A program made the position numbers and the translations under genes. Shown piece after piece: positions 27,350 to 36,831 of a stretch of DNA of 64,000 nt; within the stretch, counting starts at the first letter, position 1; every line of letters begins with the position of its first letter. The notes under the pieces were generated by a model. The model did not search any database. It worked only from the letters and a program-made list of their open reading frames with translations, and was not told the DNA's origin. Source of the stretch: Rhodosalinus halophilus. Lineage in GTDB: Bacteria; Pseudomonadota; Alphaproteobacteria; Rhodobacterales; Rhodobacteraceae. The stretch spans positions 1 to 64,000 of the forward strand of contig NZ_QNTQ01000016.1 of assembly GCF_003298775.1 (NCBI RefSeq), given 5' to 3'.

Positions 27350-27888
27350 CACCAGAGCCTTGGATCGTCGAACGCGGCGACGCAACGCGCCGGCCCTCTG
27401 AGCGGCGTGAGCGGCGCGTCTGTCAGGGACTGGGCGATCCAGCCCTGCGGCTGCTGGAGCGGCTGCGGCGCGGGCAGGTCGGCCTCCGAGACGGGCTCGA
27501 ACCCGATGCGGCCGTAGAAGGCCGGGTCGCCATAGGTCACCGCGATGTCCACGCCCTCCTGCCTGAGCGCGCCGAGACCGTGGGCGATCAGCCGCTGCCC
27601 GATGCCCTTGCCCTGATGCGCCGTGGCGACCGCAACGGGGGCCATCAGGAAAACCGTGCGCGGATCGCCTGCATAGGTGAGGCGAGTGAAGAAGATTCCG
27701 CCGAGGAGCGCGCCGTCCTCCCAGGCGGTGAACACGCGCAGATCCTCGGCGGGCGTCTCCGCGATCAGACGGCGCGCAAGGGCGCCGATCAGCGCGCCTT
27801 CGTCAGCCCCTTCGGAGGCAGTGAAGGTCGACGCGAAGAGCTCCGCAATTGCCTCGGCGTGGGTGGTGTAATCCGTTGAATAGTCCAT
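27349..27888 (-). CDS. GNAT-family N-acetyltransferase
   Basis: A 179-residue GNAT acyltransferase. The acetyl-CoA loop is present as VATAHQGKGIGQRLIAHGL, preceded by the beta-strand region RTVFLMAPVAVA and followed by DPAFYGRIGFEPVSE, the usual Y...GF segment. The substrate is not predictable. The ATG at 27888 opens MDYSTDYTTHAEAIAELF. The frame extends upstream through the MerR-methyltransferase gene and is ignored there. It is 29 bases downstream of that gene and its stop shares a base with the rsgA ATG, so the three may form one transcript. Confidence 0.88.
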   Translation of the reverse strand: MDYSTDYTTHAEAIAELFASTFTASEGADEGALIGALARRLIAETPAEDLRVFTAWEDGALLGGIFFTRLTYAGDPRTVFLMAPVAVATAHQGKGIGQRLIAHGLGALRQEGVDIAVTYGDPAFYGRIGFEPVSEADLPAPQPLQQPQGWIAQSLTDAPLTPLRGPARCVAAFDDPRLW

Positions 27889-27917
27889 GTCTCGATCCTT
27901 TTTGGTGCCAGTCGGGG

Positions 27918-29084
27918 TCAGGCCCGCTTCAGCACGAACATCTCGTAGCCGAACTGACCACGGCCGGCCTCCAGCACGGCGATCTCGCGGCGCAGGTCGT
28001 CGAGGACAGGGCTCCCCGCAAGACGCGGCTCGAGGGCGTCGAGCCGTGCGGCGAGCGGACGGTAGTAGGTCTCCATCCCCTCCGGCCCGATGTCGAAATG
28101 GCCGAGGACGCGGTAGCCCGCGCGCCTCGCCTGTGCTGCGCGGGTCGCCGGCGTCGTCATCGCGGGGTATTCCGCGGCCCAGAACGCGCGGACCTCGTCG
28201 TCGGGTGTGTCGGTCCGCCAGACCATGTCGGAGACCACGAGCGCGCCGCCGGGGCGGATGAGTGCGCGCCAGTCCGCAAGCGCCTTTTCCACGCCGAGGA
28301 TGTAGGCGCTGCCCTCGGACCAGATCACGTCCCAGGGGCGCTCGGGCGTAGGAAGTGCGGCCATATCGACGTTCTGCACCTCGATCCGGTCGGTGAAACC
28401 GCCCACGGTGATCCGCGCCCTGAGCTTGTCGAGCGCGACCTCGGCCGTGTCGGTGGCCGTGATCCGTGCCCGTGACGCCTCGGCCAGCGTCATCGTCGCC
28501 ATGCCGGGGCCGCAGCCGATCTCGAGGATGGTTTCGGGCGCGAAGGGCAGCATGGCGAGCGCCCGGCGTGTCGCTTCGGCCGTTCCCGGGCCCCACCAGT
28601 CGAGGTCGGCGAACACCTCCATGAAGCCCGCCATATAGGCGTCGTGCGCGTTCATGTCCTTGGAGACCAGCGCGACCAGGCCGGCCTCCGCGCTGGAAAA
28701 CCCCTGTGACATCAGCCAGGCGCGGTGCAGATCGGGAGCGACGCGCTCGACCTCCTCGTGCCAGTCCTTGAGGCTCGAGCGTCCGAGGAGAGCCGCCAGA
28801 AGGTCGCGCGACCGCGTCTTCTCGGCGATCTCCGCGTCCAGAACGGCGAGGCGCCGTCCCAGCATGTCGCGGTCGAGCTTGCCATCGAGGCAGGCCTGGC
28901 ATTCCTGCAAGCTCAGCCCGCCGGCCTGAAGCTGCTGCATCAGCCGCAGCCGCTGTCGGTCGGCGTCGGTGTAGACGCGATAGCCGTTGGCCTGTCGCGC
29001 GGCCCTGACGAGGCCGAGCTTCTCGTAGTAGAGCAGCGTCGCGCGCGAGAGCCCTACGCTCTCCGCCAGTTCTGAAATCCTCAC
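27918..29084 (-). CDS. MerR-type regulator fused to an SAM methyltransferase
   Basis: A 388-residue fusion. Residues 1-70 are a MerR winged helix (MRISELAESVGLSRATLLYYEKLGLV, YRVYTDADRQRL), followed by a dimerisation coiled coil (to about 110). From about 150 a class I SAM methyltransferase follows: ILEIGCGPGMATMTLAEA (SAM loop), VQNVDMAALP, and LIRPGGALVVSDMVW. The MerR part has no Cys metal site, so it is unlikely to be a metal sensor. The SAM domain may serve as ligand sensor or detoxifying enzyme, so regulator and effector could be one polypeptide. The start is GTG. A TTGACC/19-bp promoter lies upstream, fitting self-regulation. Confidence 0.85.
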   Translation of the reverse strand: MRISELAESVGLSRATLLYYEKLGLVRAARQANGYRVYTDADRQRLRLMQQLQAGGLSLQECQACLDGKLDRDMLGRRLAVLDAEIAEKTRSRDLLAALLGRSSLKDWHEEVERVAPDLHRAWLMSQGFSSAEAGLVALVSKDMNAHDAYMAGFMEVFADLDWWGPGTAEATRRALAMLPFAPETILEIGCGPGMATMTLAEASRARITATDTAEVALDKLRARITVGGFTDRIEVQNVDMAALPTPERPWDVIWSEGSAYILGVEKALADWRALIRPGGALVVSDMVWRTDTPDDEVRAFWAAEYPAMTTPATRAAQARRAGYRVLGHFDIGPEGMETYYRPLAARLDALEPRLAGSPVLDDLRREIAVLEAGRGQFGYEMFVLKRA

Positions 29085-29130
29085 CGTCCGCCGCCTTGTC
29101 CGCTCACACCGATTCTCGACCTACGAGATT

Positions 29131-29161
29131 CTCCTAAGGTGTGAAGTTATAGACAGGTCAA
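29131..29161 (-). promoter_or_regulatory. MerR-type promoter of the regulator-methyltransferase gene
   Basis: On the minus strand -35 TTGACC (29161-29156), a 19-bp spacer, and -10 TAGGAG (29136-29131), about 47 bases before the GTG. The 19-bp spacer is the MerR-family mark. No strong dyad is seen in the spacer. Confidence 0.4.
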
Positions 29162-29414
29162 GCCGGAGGGTGGTGCCCAAGGGCACCTGCGGTTCTAACC
29201 ACGATCGCAATGAGAAGCCGGGCGTGCCGAGTGACCCGGCCCCCGACACGCTCCGAATGGAACGCAGCCGCACACGCTGCCGCGCGGTCAGCAAGAAAAC
29301 TCGCGTCGGGTTGGCGGGCTCCCAGCCGGCTCGTCTACCCACCGAGCTGCCAGTGCGAGGGGCGGGAAGGCGAGCAAACTGAAAACGCGGAGGTGCCAGA
29401 CGGTCTCTCTGGAC

Positions 29415-29442
29415 TTGCACCGTATTCATTTTTGGTTATCTT
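29415..29442 (+). promoter_or_regulatory. Sigma-70-like promoter of parDE
   Basis: TTGCAC, 16-bp AT-rich spacer, TATCTT, ending 26 bases before the parD ATG. Confidence 0.45.
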
Positions 29443-29467
29443 GCACACGCGCGAGAAGGGAGCGCCC

Positions 29468-29722
29468 ATGCCACGCACTACCACCATGACCGTCCGCGTC
29501 AGCGGCGCCCTCAGCGAGTTCGTTGCGACCAACGTCGGCGAGGACGGCGCCTACGAGAACGTGAGCGAGTATATCCGCGACCTGATCCGTCGCGACAAGG
29601 AGCGTGTGGAGCGCGAAGCGTTCGATCGTCTGAAGGCCGAACTGAAGCGTGCCTTCGCCGCGCCCGAGGACAGCTACAAGCCGCTGACCGCTGCTGAGGT
29701 GATCGCCCGGAACCGGACCTGA
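29468..29722 (+). CDS. parD: ParD-family antitoxin
   Basis: An 84-residue type II antitoxin. The N-terminal half is ribbon-helix-helix-like (TTTMTVRVSGALSEFVATNV, NVSEYIRDLIRRDKERVE), which binds DNA and represses the operon. The C-terminal tail (LKRAFAAPEDSYKPLTAAEVI) would wrap the toxin. The ATG at 29468 is preceded by GAAGGGAG. The toxin gene starts 4 bases after its stop, the usual antitoxin-first order. The locus is a self-contained stability or stress module. Confidence 0.9.
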   Translation: MPRTTTMTVRVSGALSEFVATNVGEDGAYENVSEYIRDLIRRDKERVEREAFDRLKAELKRAFAAPEDSYKPLTAAEVIARNRT

Positions 29723-29726
29723 GCCC

Positions 29727-30041
29727 ATGACGATCCGGGTCCAGGAGGCGGCCTCACTGCGCCTCGACGAGATCTACCGATACACCCGCGACCGCTGGGG
29801 CGAGGCGCAAGCCGAGATCTACATCACCGGTCTGTTCGCCGCCTTCGAGCAGATCGACACACGCGGAGTCATGTCGAGACCCGTACCGGCCGAGTTCGGC
29901 GTGGAGGGGTATTTCTTCCGCTATGAGCGGCACTTCGTGTACTGGAGGCGGCTTTCAAATGGCGACATTGGCATCGTCACCATCCTCCACGAGCGGATGC
30001 ACCAGATCGACCGCTTCAAGGAGGATTTTGGCTCTCCCTAA
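29727..30041 (+). CDS. parE: ParE/RelE-superfamily toxin
   Basis: A 104-residue toxin of the RelE/ParE fold. It begins MTIRVQEAASLRLDEIYRYTRDRWG and ends with the typical VTILHERMHQIDRFKEDF. The segment FFRYERHFVYWRR matches the family strand with a conserved Arg/Tyr. ParE members act on DNA gyrase, RelE members on ribosome-bound mRNA; the sequence alone favours ParE because it pairs with a ParD-type antitoxin. It appears intact. Confidence 0.9.
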   Translation: MTIRVQEAASLRLDEIYRYTRDRWGEAQAEIYITGLFAAFEQIDTRGVMSRPVPAEFGVEGYFFRYERHFVYWRRLSNGDIGIVTILHERMHQIDRFKEDFGSP

Positions 30042-30563
30042 CGTAAAATCTATGACCGCGGCACTGACTCCGATTGTTGTCGCGAATCCGGGATCGTACC
30101 AGTGCGAGTGCCAGAAACGTGCAAAGCTCGGCGCGACGCTCTGCAGGTGTGATTAGAGCGGCGGAGATCGAATTAGGGCGTTTGATGATGGGTGGCTCTC
30201 CCTGCCAGCCTGACTGCTTCAATATTCGTGGGCTGATTTGCCATGGATTCGCCAATTCGATTTCGTCGGCGTATTGCTCGGGCATCTTCGCTTCCTTTCG
30301 GGCAACTCGTTGTGGCGTGCGGAAACGAAGGTGCGGGCGCGAGGAATAGGCAAGTCGAAGGTGGTTTTGCCCTGTGGGAGCGCTCAGAAATTGCTGCAGG
30401 CTTTGGAACGTCCGATACTCGTCCCGTTGGCTCGGCCACCTTTCGCGACCGGGATCGACCTCGCCTCATGATCAGCCAAAGGTTGGCGGCGGGGCCGTTC
30501 GACCCCGGGCTATGACGCTCCCGGTCCGTCAGCTTTGGTGTGTGGTTACTCAAAAGGCGGACG
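30042..30563. other. Intergenic region after parE
   Basis: About 520 bases with no supported gene. Short open frames exist on both strands but show no protein-like features. A 13-base string CGTTCGACCCCGG at 30496 recurs at 33409 in another gene-free gap. Nothing else recognisable. Confidence 0.55.
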
Positions 30564-31376
30564 TCAGCTCCCCATCAGGTCCTTGATCCTGCCTATGAAC
30601 GTCTCGTCGTCCTGGACCTTCCGGTCGTCGAGCAACGCCTCGGCATCGGTGCCCGCGCGGAAGCGGAGGCGGCCGCCGGGCTCGTTGACGGCCTCCCAGA
30701 TGACTTCCGCGACGACCTCGGGCGCGGACGGCTCTGCTGCCAGCTTGCCGAACAAGCGTCCCATCGCCTCGGCGGTCGGGGCGTAGTCGGTAAGACTCTC
30801 GTCCATCGCGAAGTCGAAGGACCGGCCGCCGAAGTCCGTCCGGATCATGCCGGGCTCGATGATGCGCACGCGGATGCCGAGCGGCTCCAGCTCGTAGTGC
30901 AGCGCCTCGGAGAGGCCTTCGACCGCGAACTTGGTGCCGTGGTAGAGCGTGCCGAGCGGGAAGGTGATCTGCCCGCCGATGGACGAGATGTTGACGATGG
31001 TGCCCGCGCGGTTCGCGCGCATGTGCGGCAGCACCGCCTTCGTCACCTCCAGAAGGCCGATCACATTGGTGTCGAACTGGCGCCGGATGCGCTCGGCCGA
31101 GAAGGCCTCGAGGGGGCCATAGGCGCCGTAGCCCGCGTTGTTCAGGATGACGTCGATCCGGCCGAACCGGGCGATGCCGTCGGCCACCGCGGCGGCGATG
31201 GAGCCCGCGTCGGTCACGTCCAGCCGGGTGACGTGAACGTTGTCGAGCGCCGCCAGATCGCCCCCGGCGGAGGGATCGCGCATCGTGGCGATGACGTTCC
31301 AGCCCTCGGCCTGAAAGCGCAGGGCGGTGGCCTTGCCGATGCCGGAGGAGGCGCCGGTGATCAGGATGGTCTTCAT
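30564..31376 (-). CDS. Short-chain dehydrogenase/reductase
   Basis: A 270-residue classical SDR. The dinucleotide-binding motif is TGASSGIGKATA, followed by NNAGYG, and the catalytic Ser and YxxxK are in SSIGGQ and YHGTKFAVEG (Tyr-His-Gly-Thr-Lys). The Arg in the first turn (TMRDPS) favours NADP(H). The substrate is unknown. It lies 10 bases downstream of a second SDR on the same strand, and an AraC regulator is divergent from that pair, so all three likely form a stress- or aldehyde-responsive set. Confidence 0.92.
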   Translation of the reverse strand: MKTILITGASSGIGKATALRFQAEGWNVIATMRDPSAGGDLAALDNVHVTRLDVTDAGSIAAAVADGIARFGRIDVILNNAGYGAYGPLEAFSAERIRRQFDTNVIGLLEVTKAVLPHMRANRAGTIVNISSIGGQITFPLGTLYHGTKFAVEGLSEALHYELEPLGIRVRIIEPGMIRTDFGGRSFDFAMDESLTDYAPTAEAMGRLFGKLAAEPSAPEVVAEVIWEAVNEPGGRLRFRAGTDAEALLDDRKVQDDETFIGRIKDLMGS

Positions 31377-31386
31377 GTCTCTCTCC

Positions 31387-32256
31387 TCAGGCGTTCAGGT
31401 CGAGCATCCGCTCGATGCCGAAATTGGTCAGGACGGTCCGCGTCACGTCGTGCAGCACGTCGTTGTAGCGCTCGATCTCGGGGCCGACGCCGGTATGGTC
31501 GACGACCGTGCGGAAGGGTTTCTGCCCATGGGGCATGTCGAGCAGCGCCAACACCGCCTCGGCGATCCGCTCGGGCCGCTGCGCCGGTGTCGCGTCGAGC
31601 ATCTGGGCAAGGCCCGCCGCCGACATCGTTGGCACCTGCGCGAAGTCGCCGTAGCCGGCTTCCCGGTCGGGATCGCTCGGCGTGACCAGGCCGTCGAAGA
31701 AGGCCGTCGGCATGGCGCCGGGCTCGATGATGCAGGATTCGATGCCGAAGCCGGAGAGCTCCGTCCGGTAGCATTCGACGATGGCCTCCAGCGCCCATTT
31801 CGACGCGGAATAGGTGCCGTAGAAGGGCGTCGCGATCCGTCCGATCAGGCTGGAGGTGTAGAGGACCGTGCCGCGCCCCTGCGCCCGCAGGTGCGGAAGC
31901 GCGGAGCGCATCACGCGCTGTACGCCGGTGACGTTCACGTCGAAGACGCGGGCCATGTCCTCGGGCGCCATCAGTTCCTGGATCCCGTAGGAGCCGATCC
32001 CGGCATTGTTGAAGAGCACTTGAAGGCCGCCGAGCGCGTCGATGGCCTCGGCGACGCCGGCTTCGGTGCTGGCCGTATCCGTCACGTCCATCTCGACGAT
32101 TTGCGCACCGGCGGCCTCCAGCTCGGCAACCGTCTCGGCGTTTTGCCCCGCTCGGCTGCGCACGCTGCCCGCCACTTCGTGCCCGCGGGCCATGAGCGCC
32201 AGCGCCGTCGGCTTGCCGAAACCGCCCGCTATCCCCGTGATCAAGACCTTCGCCAT
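31387..32256 (-). CDS. Short-chain dehydrogenase/reductase with variant nucleotide motif
   Basis: A 289-residue SDR. The nucleotide-binding motif is TGIAGGFGKPTA rather than the common TGxxxGIG. NNAGIGSYG and the catalytic region SSLIGR...YSASKWALEA (Tyr-Ser-Ala-Ser-Lys) are intact. The ATG at 32256 opens directly at MAKVLITG and has a GAGGACGA-type site; the upstream extension is not protein-like. It is divergent from the AraC regulator gene at 32412, with about 155 bases between, and is followed after 10 bases by another SDR. Confidence 0.9.
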   Translation of the reverse strand: MAKVLITGIAGGFGKPTALALMARGHEVAGSVRSRAGQNAETVAELEAAGAQIVEMDVTDTASTEAGVAEAIDALGGLQVLFNNAGIGSYGIQELMAPEDMARVFDVNVTGVQRVMRSALPHLRAQGRGTVLYTSSLIGRIATPFYGTYSASKWALEAIVECYRTELSGFGIESCIIEPGAMPTAFFDGLVTPSDPDREAGYGDFAQVPTMSAAGLAQMLDATPAQRPERIAEAVLALLDMPHGQKPFRTVVDHTGVGPEIERYNDVLHDVTRTVLTNFGIERMLDLNA

Positions 32257-32411
32257 GGTCGTCCTCCTCGTGTGTTGATGGATCGACCCTAGTCCGATGG
32301 TGACGGCCAATCTTTCACGATTGACCGCATTTCTTGCCTGATCCTCCAAGTGGGAAAGTTTTCGCACAAAAAAGCAGGTGCGCTGTGCTAGAGAGGCGCA
32401 GGGAGGACAGC

Positions 32412-33302
32412 ATGACCCACGGAGCCCTCTTGCATCATGTATCGGCCTTGCTCGACCGGGATGGACCGGCGCAAGGTGCGCTCGCGCATGGCCCGAGCGG
32501 CCTCCATTTCCTGCGGTTCTGCGCGCCGAGCGGGCAGGATGCGACCGTCTATCGCCCGCTTCTGTGCCTCGTGCTGCAAGGCGCCAAGGAGGTCGGCACG
32601 AGCAAAAGAACCCTGCGCGTGGCCGACGGGCAATCCCTTGTCGTCAGCCATGCCCTGCCGGTCGTGTCGCGCATTACCGAGGCGGCGCGGGACAGGCCCT
32701 ACATCGCGCTGGTCTTCCCGATCGACCTCGACCTCCTGCGCGGGATGGCCGCCGACGTGGCGCCGGCCCGCGCTCCGGGGCAGGCGGACCCGTTCTCGAT
32801 CTCGCTCTGCCAGACCGACCTGGAGATGGAGGAGGCGCTCTTGCGCCATCTCCGGCATTGCGACAGCGAAGACTCGCGCCGCCTGCTGGCCCCGATCACG
32901 GCGCGCGAGATCCATGCGCGGCTCCTGCTCGGCCCCCATGCCGAGCCGTTGCGCAAGCTGCTCTGGCACGAGACGACGGCCAGCCGCATCTTCCAGGCCA
33001 CGCGCGAGATCCAGTCGGACCTCGCCCGCCCGATTGTCGTCGGTGATCTCGCGGACCGGGCCGGCATGAGCAGTTCGGCCTTCTTCGAGCATTTCAAGGC
33101 GGTGACCGGCACGTCTCCGCTGCAATACCAGAAAGACCTGCGCCTGTTGCGCGCCCGCGAAGCCTTGCGCAGCACGAAAGGGAAGGTCTCCGAGATCGCC
33201 TTCGGGGTGGGTTACGAAAGCTCGGCCCAGTTCTCACGGGAGTACGCCCGCAAGTTCGGGCTGGCGCCAAGGCAGGACCGCGTGGCGCAGGCGGCGGAAT
33301 AG
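32412..33302 (+). CDS. AraC-family transcriptional regulator
   Basis: A 296-residue regulator. The N-terminal domain matches the AraC N-terminal type seen in YqhC-like regulators (YRPLLCLVLQGAKEVG, VVSHALPVVSRITEAA, PYIALVFPIDLDLL). The C-terminal pair of helix-turn-helix motifs is clear (VVGDLADRAGMSSSAFFEHFKAVTG, VSEIAFGVGYESSAQFSREYARKFG). The ATG at 32412 has GGGAGGA upstream. It is divergent from two SDR genes, which are its probable targets. YqhC-type regulators often control aldehyde reductases, which fits, though the inducer is unknown. Confidence 0.92.
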   Translation: MTHGALLHHVSALLDRDGPAQGALAHGPSGLHFLRFCAPSGQDATVYRPLLCLVLQGAKEVGTSKRTLRVADGQSLVVSHALPVVSRITEAARDRPYIALVFPIDLDLLRGMAADVAPARAPGQADPFSISLCQTDLEMEEALLRHLRHCDSEDSRRLLAPITAREIHARLLLGPHAEPLRKLLWHETTASRIFQATREIQSDLARPIVVGDLADRAGMSSSAFFEHFKAVTGTSPLQYQKDLRLLRAREALRSTKGKVSEIAFGVGYESSAQFSREYARKFGLAPRQDRVAQAAE

Positions 33303-33824
33303 CCGTGGGTCTTCGACGTTTTGTTTTTGGATGGCAGTCGCCTCTTTTGCGGATGGCGATCTCAAATATGGTCTAGCAAATAGAAACAATGGCTTATGGG
33401 GTAGAGAACGTTCGACCCCGGTCCCGTCCGCTCCGATCCGCGCCCGATCGCGACAAGGGGCTCCGCACAGGCGACGCAACGGAGAACGCCGCCAGGACAA
33501 TGTCTTGGCGGGATTCGTGCCCATGCGGGCCCCTCGGTCGTTCACGCTTTCGCACGGCGGCCGCGCCTGGGCCCAGACACCCGCTTCGCCACCGAGAGAC
33601 GCGCAAGCATCCCTCGGCCGGCCGGGCGGACGCGAGGGCCCGGCCTTCGCAGGCGCCCTTCCGCCGAAAACGCCCTGCGCGCGTGACTGCGCGGCACCGG
33701 CGACCTCGCACCGCCGCAATTGATAATGACTTGCAAAAGCATTGACCTTGCGACTGCTTCGCACTATTGATTGTGCATGAGAACGGCGCCGCTGGCATGC
33801 CGCGCGAAATGGGGAGTTTCGAGA
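33303..33824. other. Intergenic region before the metal ABC operon
   Basis: About 520 bases without a supported gene. GC-rich open frames on both strands lack protein-like features. The right end turns AT-richer and carries a candidate metal-regulator site (33725-33743). The string CGTTCGACCCCGG occurs at 33409-33421. Confidence 0.5.
33725..33743. promoter_or_regulatory. Possible Fur/Mur-like operator
   Basis: AATGACTTGCAAAAGCATT has matching outer arms (AATG...CATT) and lies in the AT-rich stretch before the Mn/Zn-type transporter. Inner symmetry is weak. Control by a Fur-family regulator is a guess from the neighbouring genes. Confidence 0.25.
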
Positions 33825-34780
33825 GTGCATAGGATCAAGAGGGGGCTTCTGGCCGCCGCGGCGGCCTTCATGTCCTTCCTGCTCGCGGTGGGAGCGACAG
33901 CACAGGAGCGCCTCGCCGTGGTGGCGACGACCGGCATGATCGCCGACGCCGCCAGAAACGTGGGCGGCGACCTCGTCGAGGTCGAGGCGCTCATGGGACC
34001 GGGTGTCGACCCGCACGCCTATCGTCAGACCCGCACGGACATCGTGGCGACGGCCCGGGCGGATCTCGTCCTCTGGAACGGCCTCTATCTCGAGGCGCAG
34101 ATGGAGGAATTCCTGCTCGACCTCGCGCAGGACAAGCACGTCGTCGCCGTCGCCGAGGCGGTGCCGGAAAACCTGCTGATCGGCTCGGAGGATTACGAAG
34201 GCCGCTTCGACCCGCACGTCTGGATGAATCCCAACCTATGGGCGCGGGTCGTCGTGACCATCCGCGACGCGCTCATCGAGGCGCACCCCGAGGGCGAGGC
34301 GGCCTTCACCGCCAACGCCGCGGCCTATCTCGAGGAACTGGCCGAGCTTTCGCGCTACACGACGGAGGTTCTGTCTTCGGTGCCCGCCGAGTCGCGCATC
34401 CTGCTGACCTCGCACGACGCCTTCAACTACTTCGGCAACGCCTACGGCTTCGAGGTCGTGGGCATCCAGGGCATCTCGACCGAGTCGGAGGCGGGCCTCG
34501 CGCGGATCTCAGAGCTCGTCGACCTGCTGATCGAGCGCGACATCCGCGCCGTCTTCGTCGAGACCTCGGTCTCGGACAGGAACATCCGCGCGCTGGTCGA
34601 GGGCGCGCGGGCCGAAGGCCACGACGTCGTCATCGGCGGCGAGCTCTATTCCGACGCGATGGGCGAGCCCGGAACCTACGAGGGCACCTACATCGGCATG
34701 ATCGACTCCAACGCCACCACGATCGCCCGCGCGCTGGGCGGCGCGGCGCCGGATACCGGCATGCAGGGGCTGCTGAACTG

Positions 34781-34781
<1 letters not shown>
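33825..34781 (+). CDS. Periplasmic metal-binding protein of an Mn/Zn/Fe ABC transporter
   Basis: A 318-residue cluster A-I substrate-binding protein (SitA/MntC/ZnuA class). A signal peptide (IKRGLLAAAAAFMSFLLAVGATAQ) is followed by VVATTGMIADAARNVGGD, the first ligand His in DPHAYRQT, the second His in FDPHVWMNPN, a Glu/Asp set (TESEAGLARISELVDLL), and the last Asp in DSNATTIARAL. There is no His-rich loop as in ZnuA, which favours manganese or iron. The GTG at 33825 is chosen because GGGAG lies 8 bases before it and it opens the signal peptide; in-frame ATG and TTG codons upstream are less suitable. The next gene's ATG shares a base with the stop. Confidence 0.92.
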
Positions 34782-35620
<839 letters not shown>

Positions 35621-35625
35621 CCGGA

Positions 35626-36831
35626 TTGCTCGACGCGCTTCTCCTGCAGGCGGGCTACAACGCGGCACTGGTGGCCATCGGCGCGGCTCTGCTGGGTTTC
35701 GCGGCGGGCGCGTCGGGCACCTTCATGTTCCTGCGCAAGCGCGCGCTGGTCTCCGACGCCGTGGCCCATGCCACGCTGCCGGGCGTCGGCCTCGCCTTCA
35801 TCGTCATGGTGTCGCTGGGCGGCGACGGGCGCAACCTCGCGGGGCTTCTGCTCGGCTCGGCCGTCACGGCCTGGATCGGGCTGCTGGTCATCGAGTGGAT
35901 GACCCGCCGCACGCGGCTGGCAGAAGACGCCGCGATCGGCGCAGTGCTCGGAGTCTTCTTCGGCATCGGCATCGTGCTGCTCACCGTGGTCCAGACCATG
36001 AGTGCGGGCCGGCAGGCCGGTCTCGAGAGCTTCCTGCTCGGGTCCACGGCGGGGATGCTTCTTCAGGACGCCGTGGTGATCGCCGTGGGCGGCTCGCTCG
36101 CGGTCCTCGCCACCTGGCTGATGCGCCGGCCGATGACGCTCGTGGCCTTCGACAGCGAATATGCGGCCGCCGCGGGCTACGACGTGCGCCGGATCGACCT
36201 GCTGATGATGGCGCTCGTCATGGCGATCACGGTGATCGGGCTGAAGCTGGTCGGGCTGATCCTGATCGTCGCCCTGCTGATCATCCCCCCGGTCGCCGCG
36301 CGATTCTGGAGCGAGCGGGCGGGCCGGGTGATCTGGATCGCGGGCGGCGTGGGGGGCGCGGCCGGCTATCTGGGCGCGGCGATGTCCGCCTCCGCCCCGG
36401 CGCTGCCCACGGGGCCGATCATCGTGCTGGTCGCCGCGGCGATCTTCGTGCTGTCGCTGCTCTTCGCGCCGGTGCGCGGCGTTCTGGCCGCGTTGTTGCG
36501 CCACCGACGCTTCCAGCGCCGCGTGCATCGTCGGCAGGGGCTGCTGGCGCTCGCCGCGCACCACCCGATCCGCGAGGCCTACACGCTGCGTCTGCTTGCG
36601 CGCGAAGGGCTCGTCCGCCCCGACGGCGTGCCGACGGAAGCGGGCCGCGCTCAGGCCGCAAAGGTCGCCCGCGACGAACGCCGCTGGGAAGTGGCGCGCG
36701 AGATCCACCAGGACGCGGGGCTGACCGGCCGCTACGACGGGCTGACGCCGATCGAGGAGGTCTTCACCCCCGACGAGATCGCGGAGTTCGACCGCCGGCT
36801 CGGCCCGCCGGTGGCGGTGGGAGCGCGCTGA
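35626..36831 (+). CDS. Metal ABC permease with C-terminal winged-helix-like domain
   Basis: A 401-residue protein. Residues 1 to about 285 form an ABC-3 family permease with about eight helices (FLRKRALVSDAVAHATLPGVGLA, AAAAGYDVRRIDLLMM, LILIVALLIIPPVAARFW). About 115 further residues are soluble: HHPIREAYTLRLLAREGLV, PTEAGRAQAAKVARDERRWEVAREIH, and YDGLTPIEEVFTPDEIAEFDRRLG. This resembles the DNA-binding and following segment of DtxR/MntR-type regulators, a fusion known in some Mn permeases. The start is TTG at 35626 with GGGAGG 11 bases upstream; no ATG fits. Its stop shares a base with the next ATG. Confidence 0.88.
   Translation: MLDALLLQAGYNAALVAIGAALLGFAAGASGTFMFLRKRALVSDAVAHATLPGVGLAFIVMVSLGGDGRNLAGLLLGSAVTAWIGLLVIEWMTRRTRLAEDAAIGAVLGVFFGIGIVLLTVVQTMSAGRQAGLESFLLGSTAGMLLQDAVVIAVGGSLAVLATWLMRRPMTLVAFDSEYAAAAGYDVRRIDLLMMALVMAITVIGLKLVGLILIVALLIIPPVAARFWSERAGRVIWIAGGVGGAAGYLGAAMSASAPALPTGPIIVLVAAAIFVLSLLFAPVRGVLAALLRHRRFQRRVHRRQGLLALAAHHPIREAYTLRLLAREGLVRPDGVPTEAGRAQAAKVARDERRWEVAREIHQDAGLTGRYDGLTPIEEVFTPDEIAEFDRRLGPPVAVGAR

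Larger units (their letters stand above)
29085..29467. other. Intergenic region between MerR-methyltransferase and parD
   Basis: About 380 bases without a supported gene. It holds a MerR-type promoter facing left (29131-29161) and a sigma-70-like promoter for parDE (29415-29442). The middle (about 29165-29400) shows nothing recognisable. Confidence 0.6.

Noticed and set aside
29165-29400. Possible tRNA or small RNA upstream of parD
   Set aside because: No T-loop or anticodon-arm pattern could be recognised by eye.
30173-30553. 126-codon minus-strand frame in the parE-SDR gap
   Set aside because: No ribosome site, hydrophobic core or recognisable motif; composition like noncoding DNA.
30496-33421. 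Shared 13-base string CGTTCGACCCCGG in two gene-free gaps
   Set aside because: Too short, no extended similarity around it, and GC-rich context makes chance likely.
33331-33798. Overlapping frames in the gap before the metal ABC operon
   Set aside because: Arg/Pro/Ala-rich translations on both strands without family features; likely noncoding.
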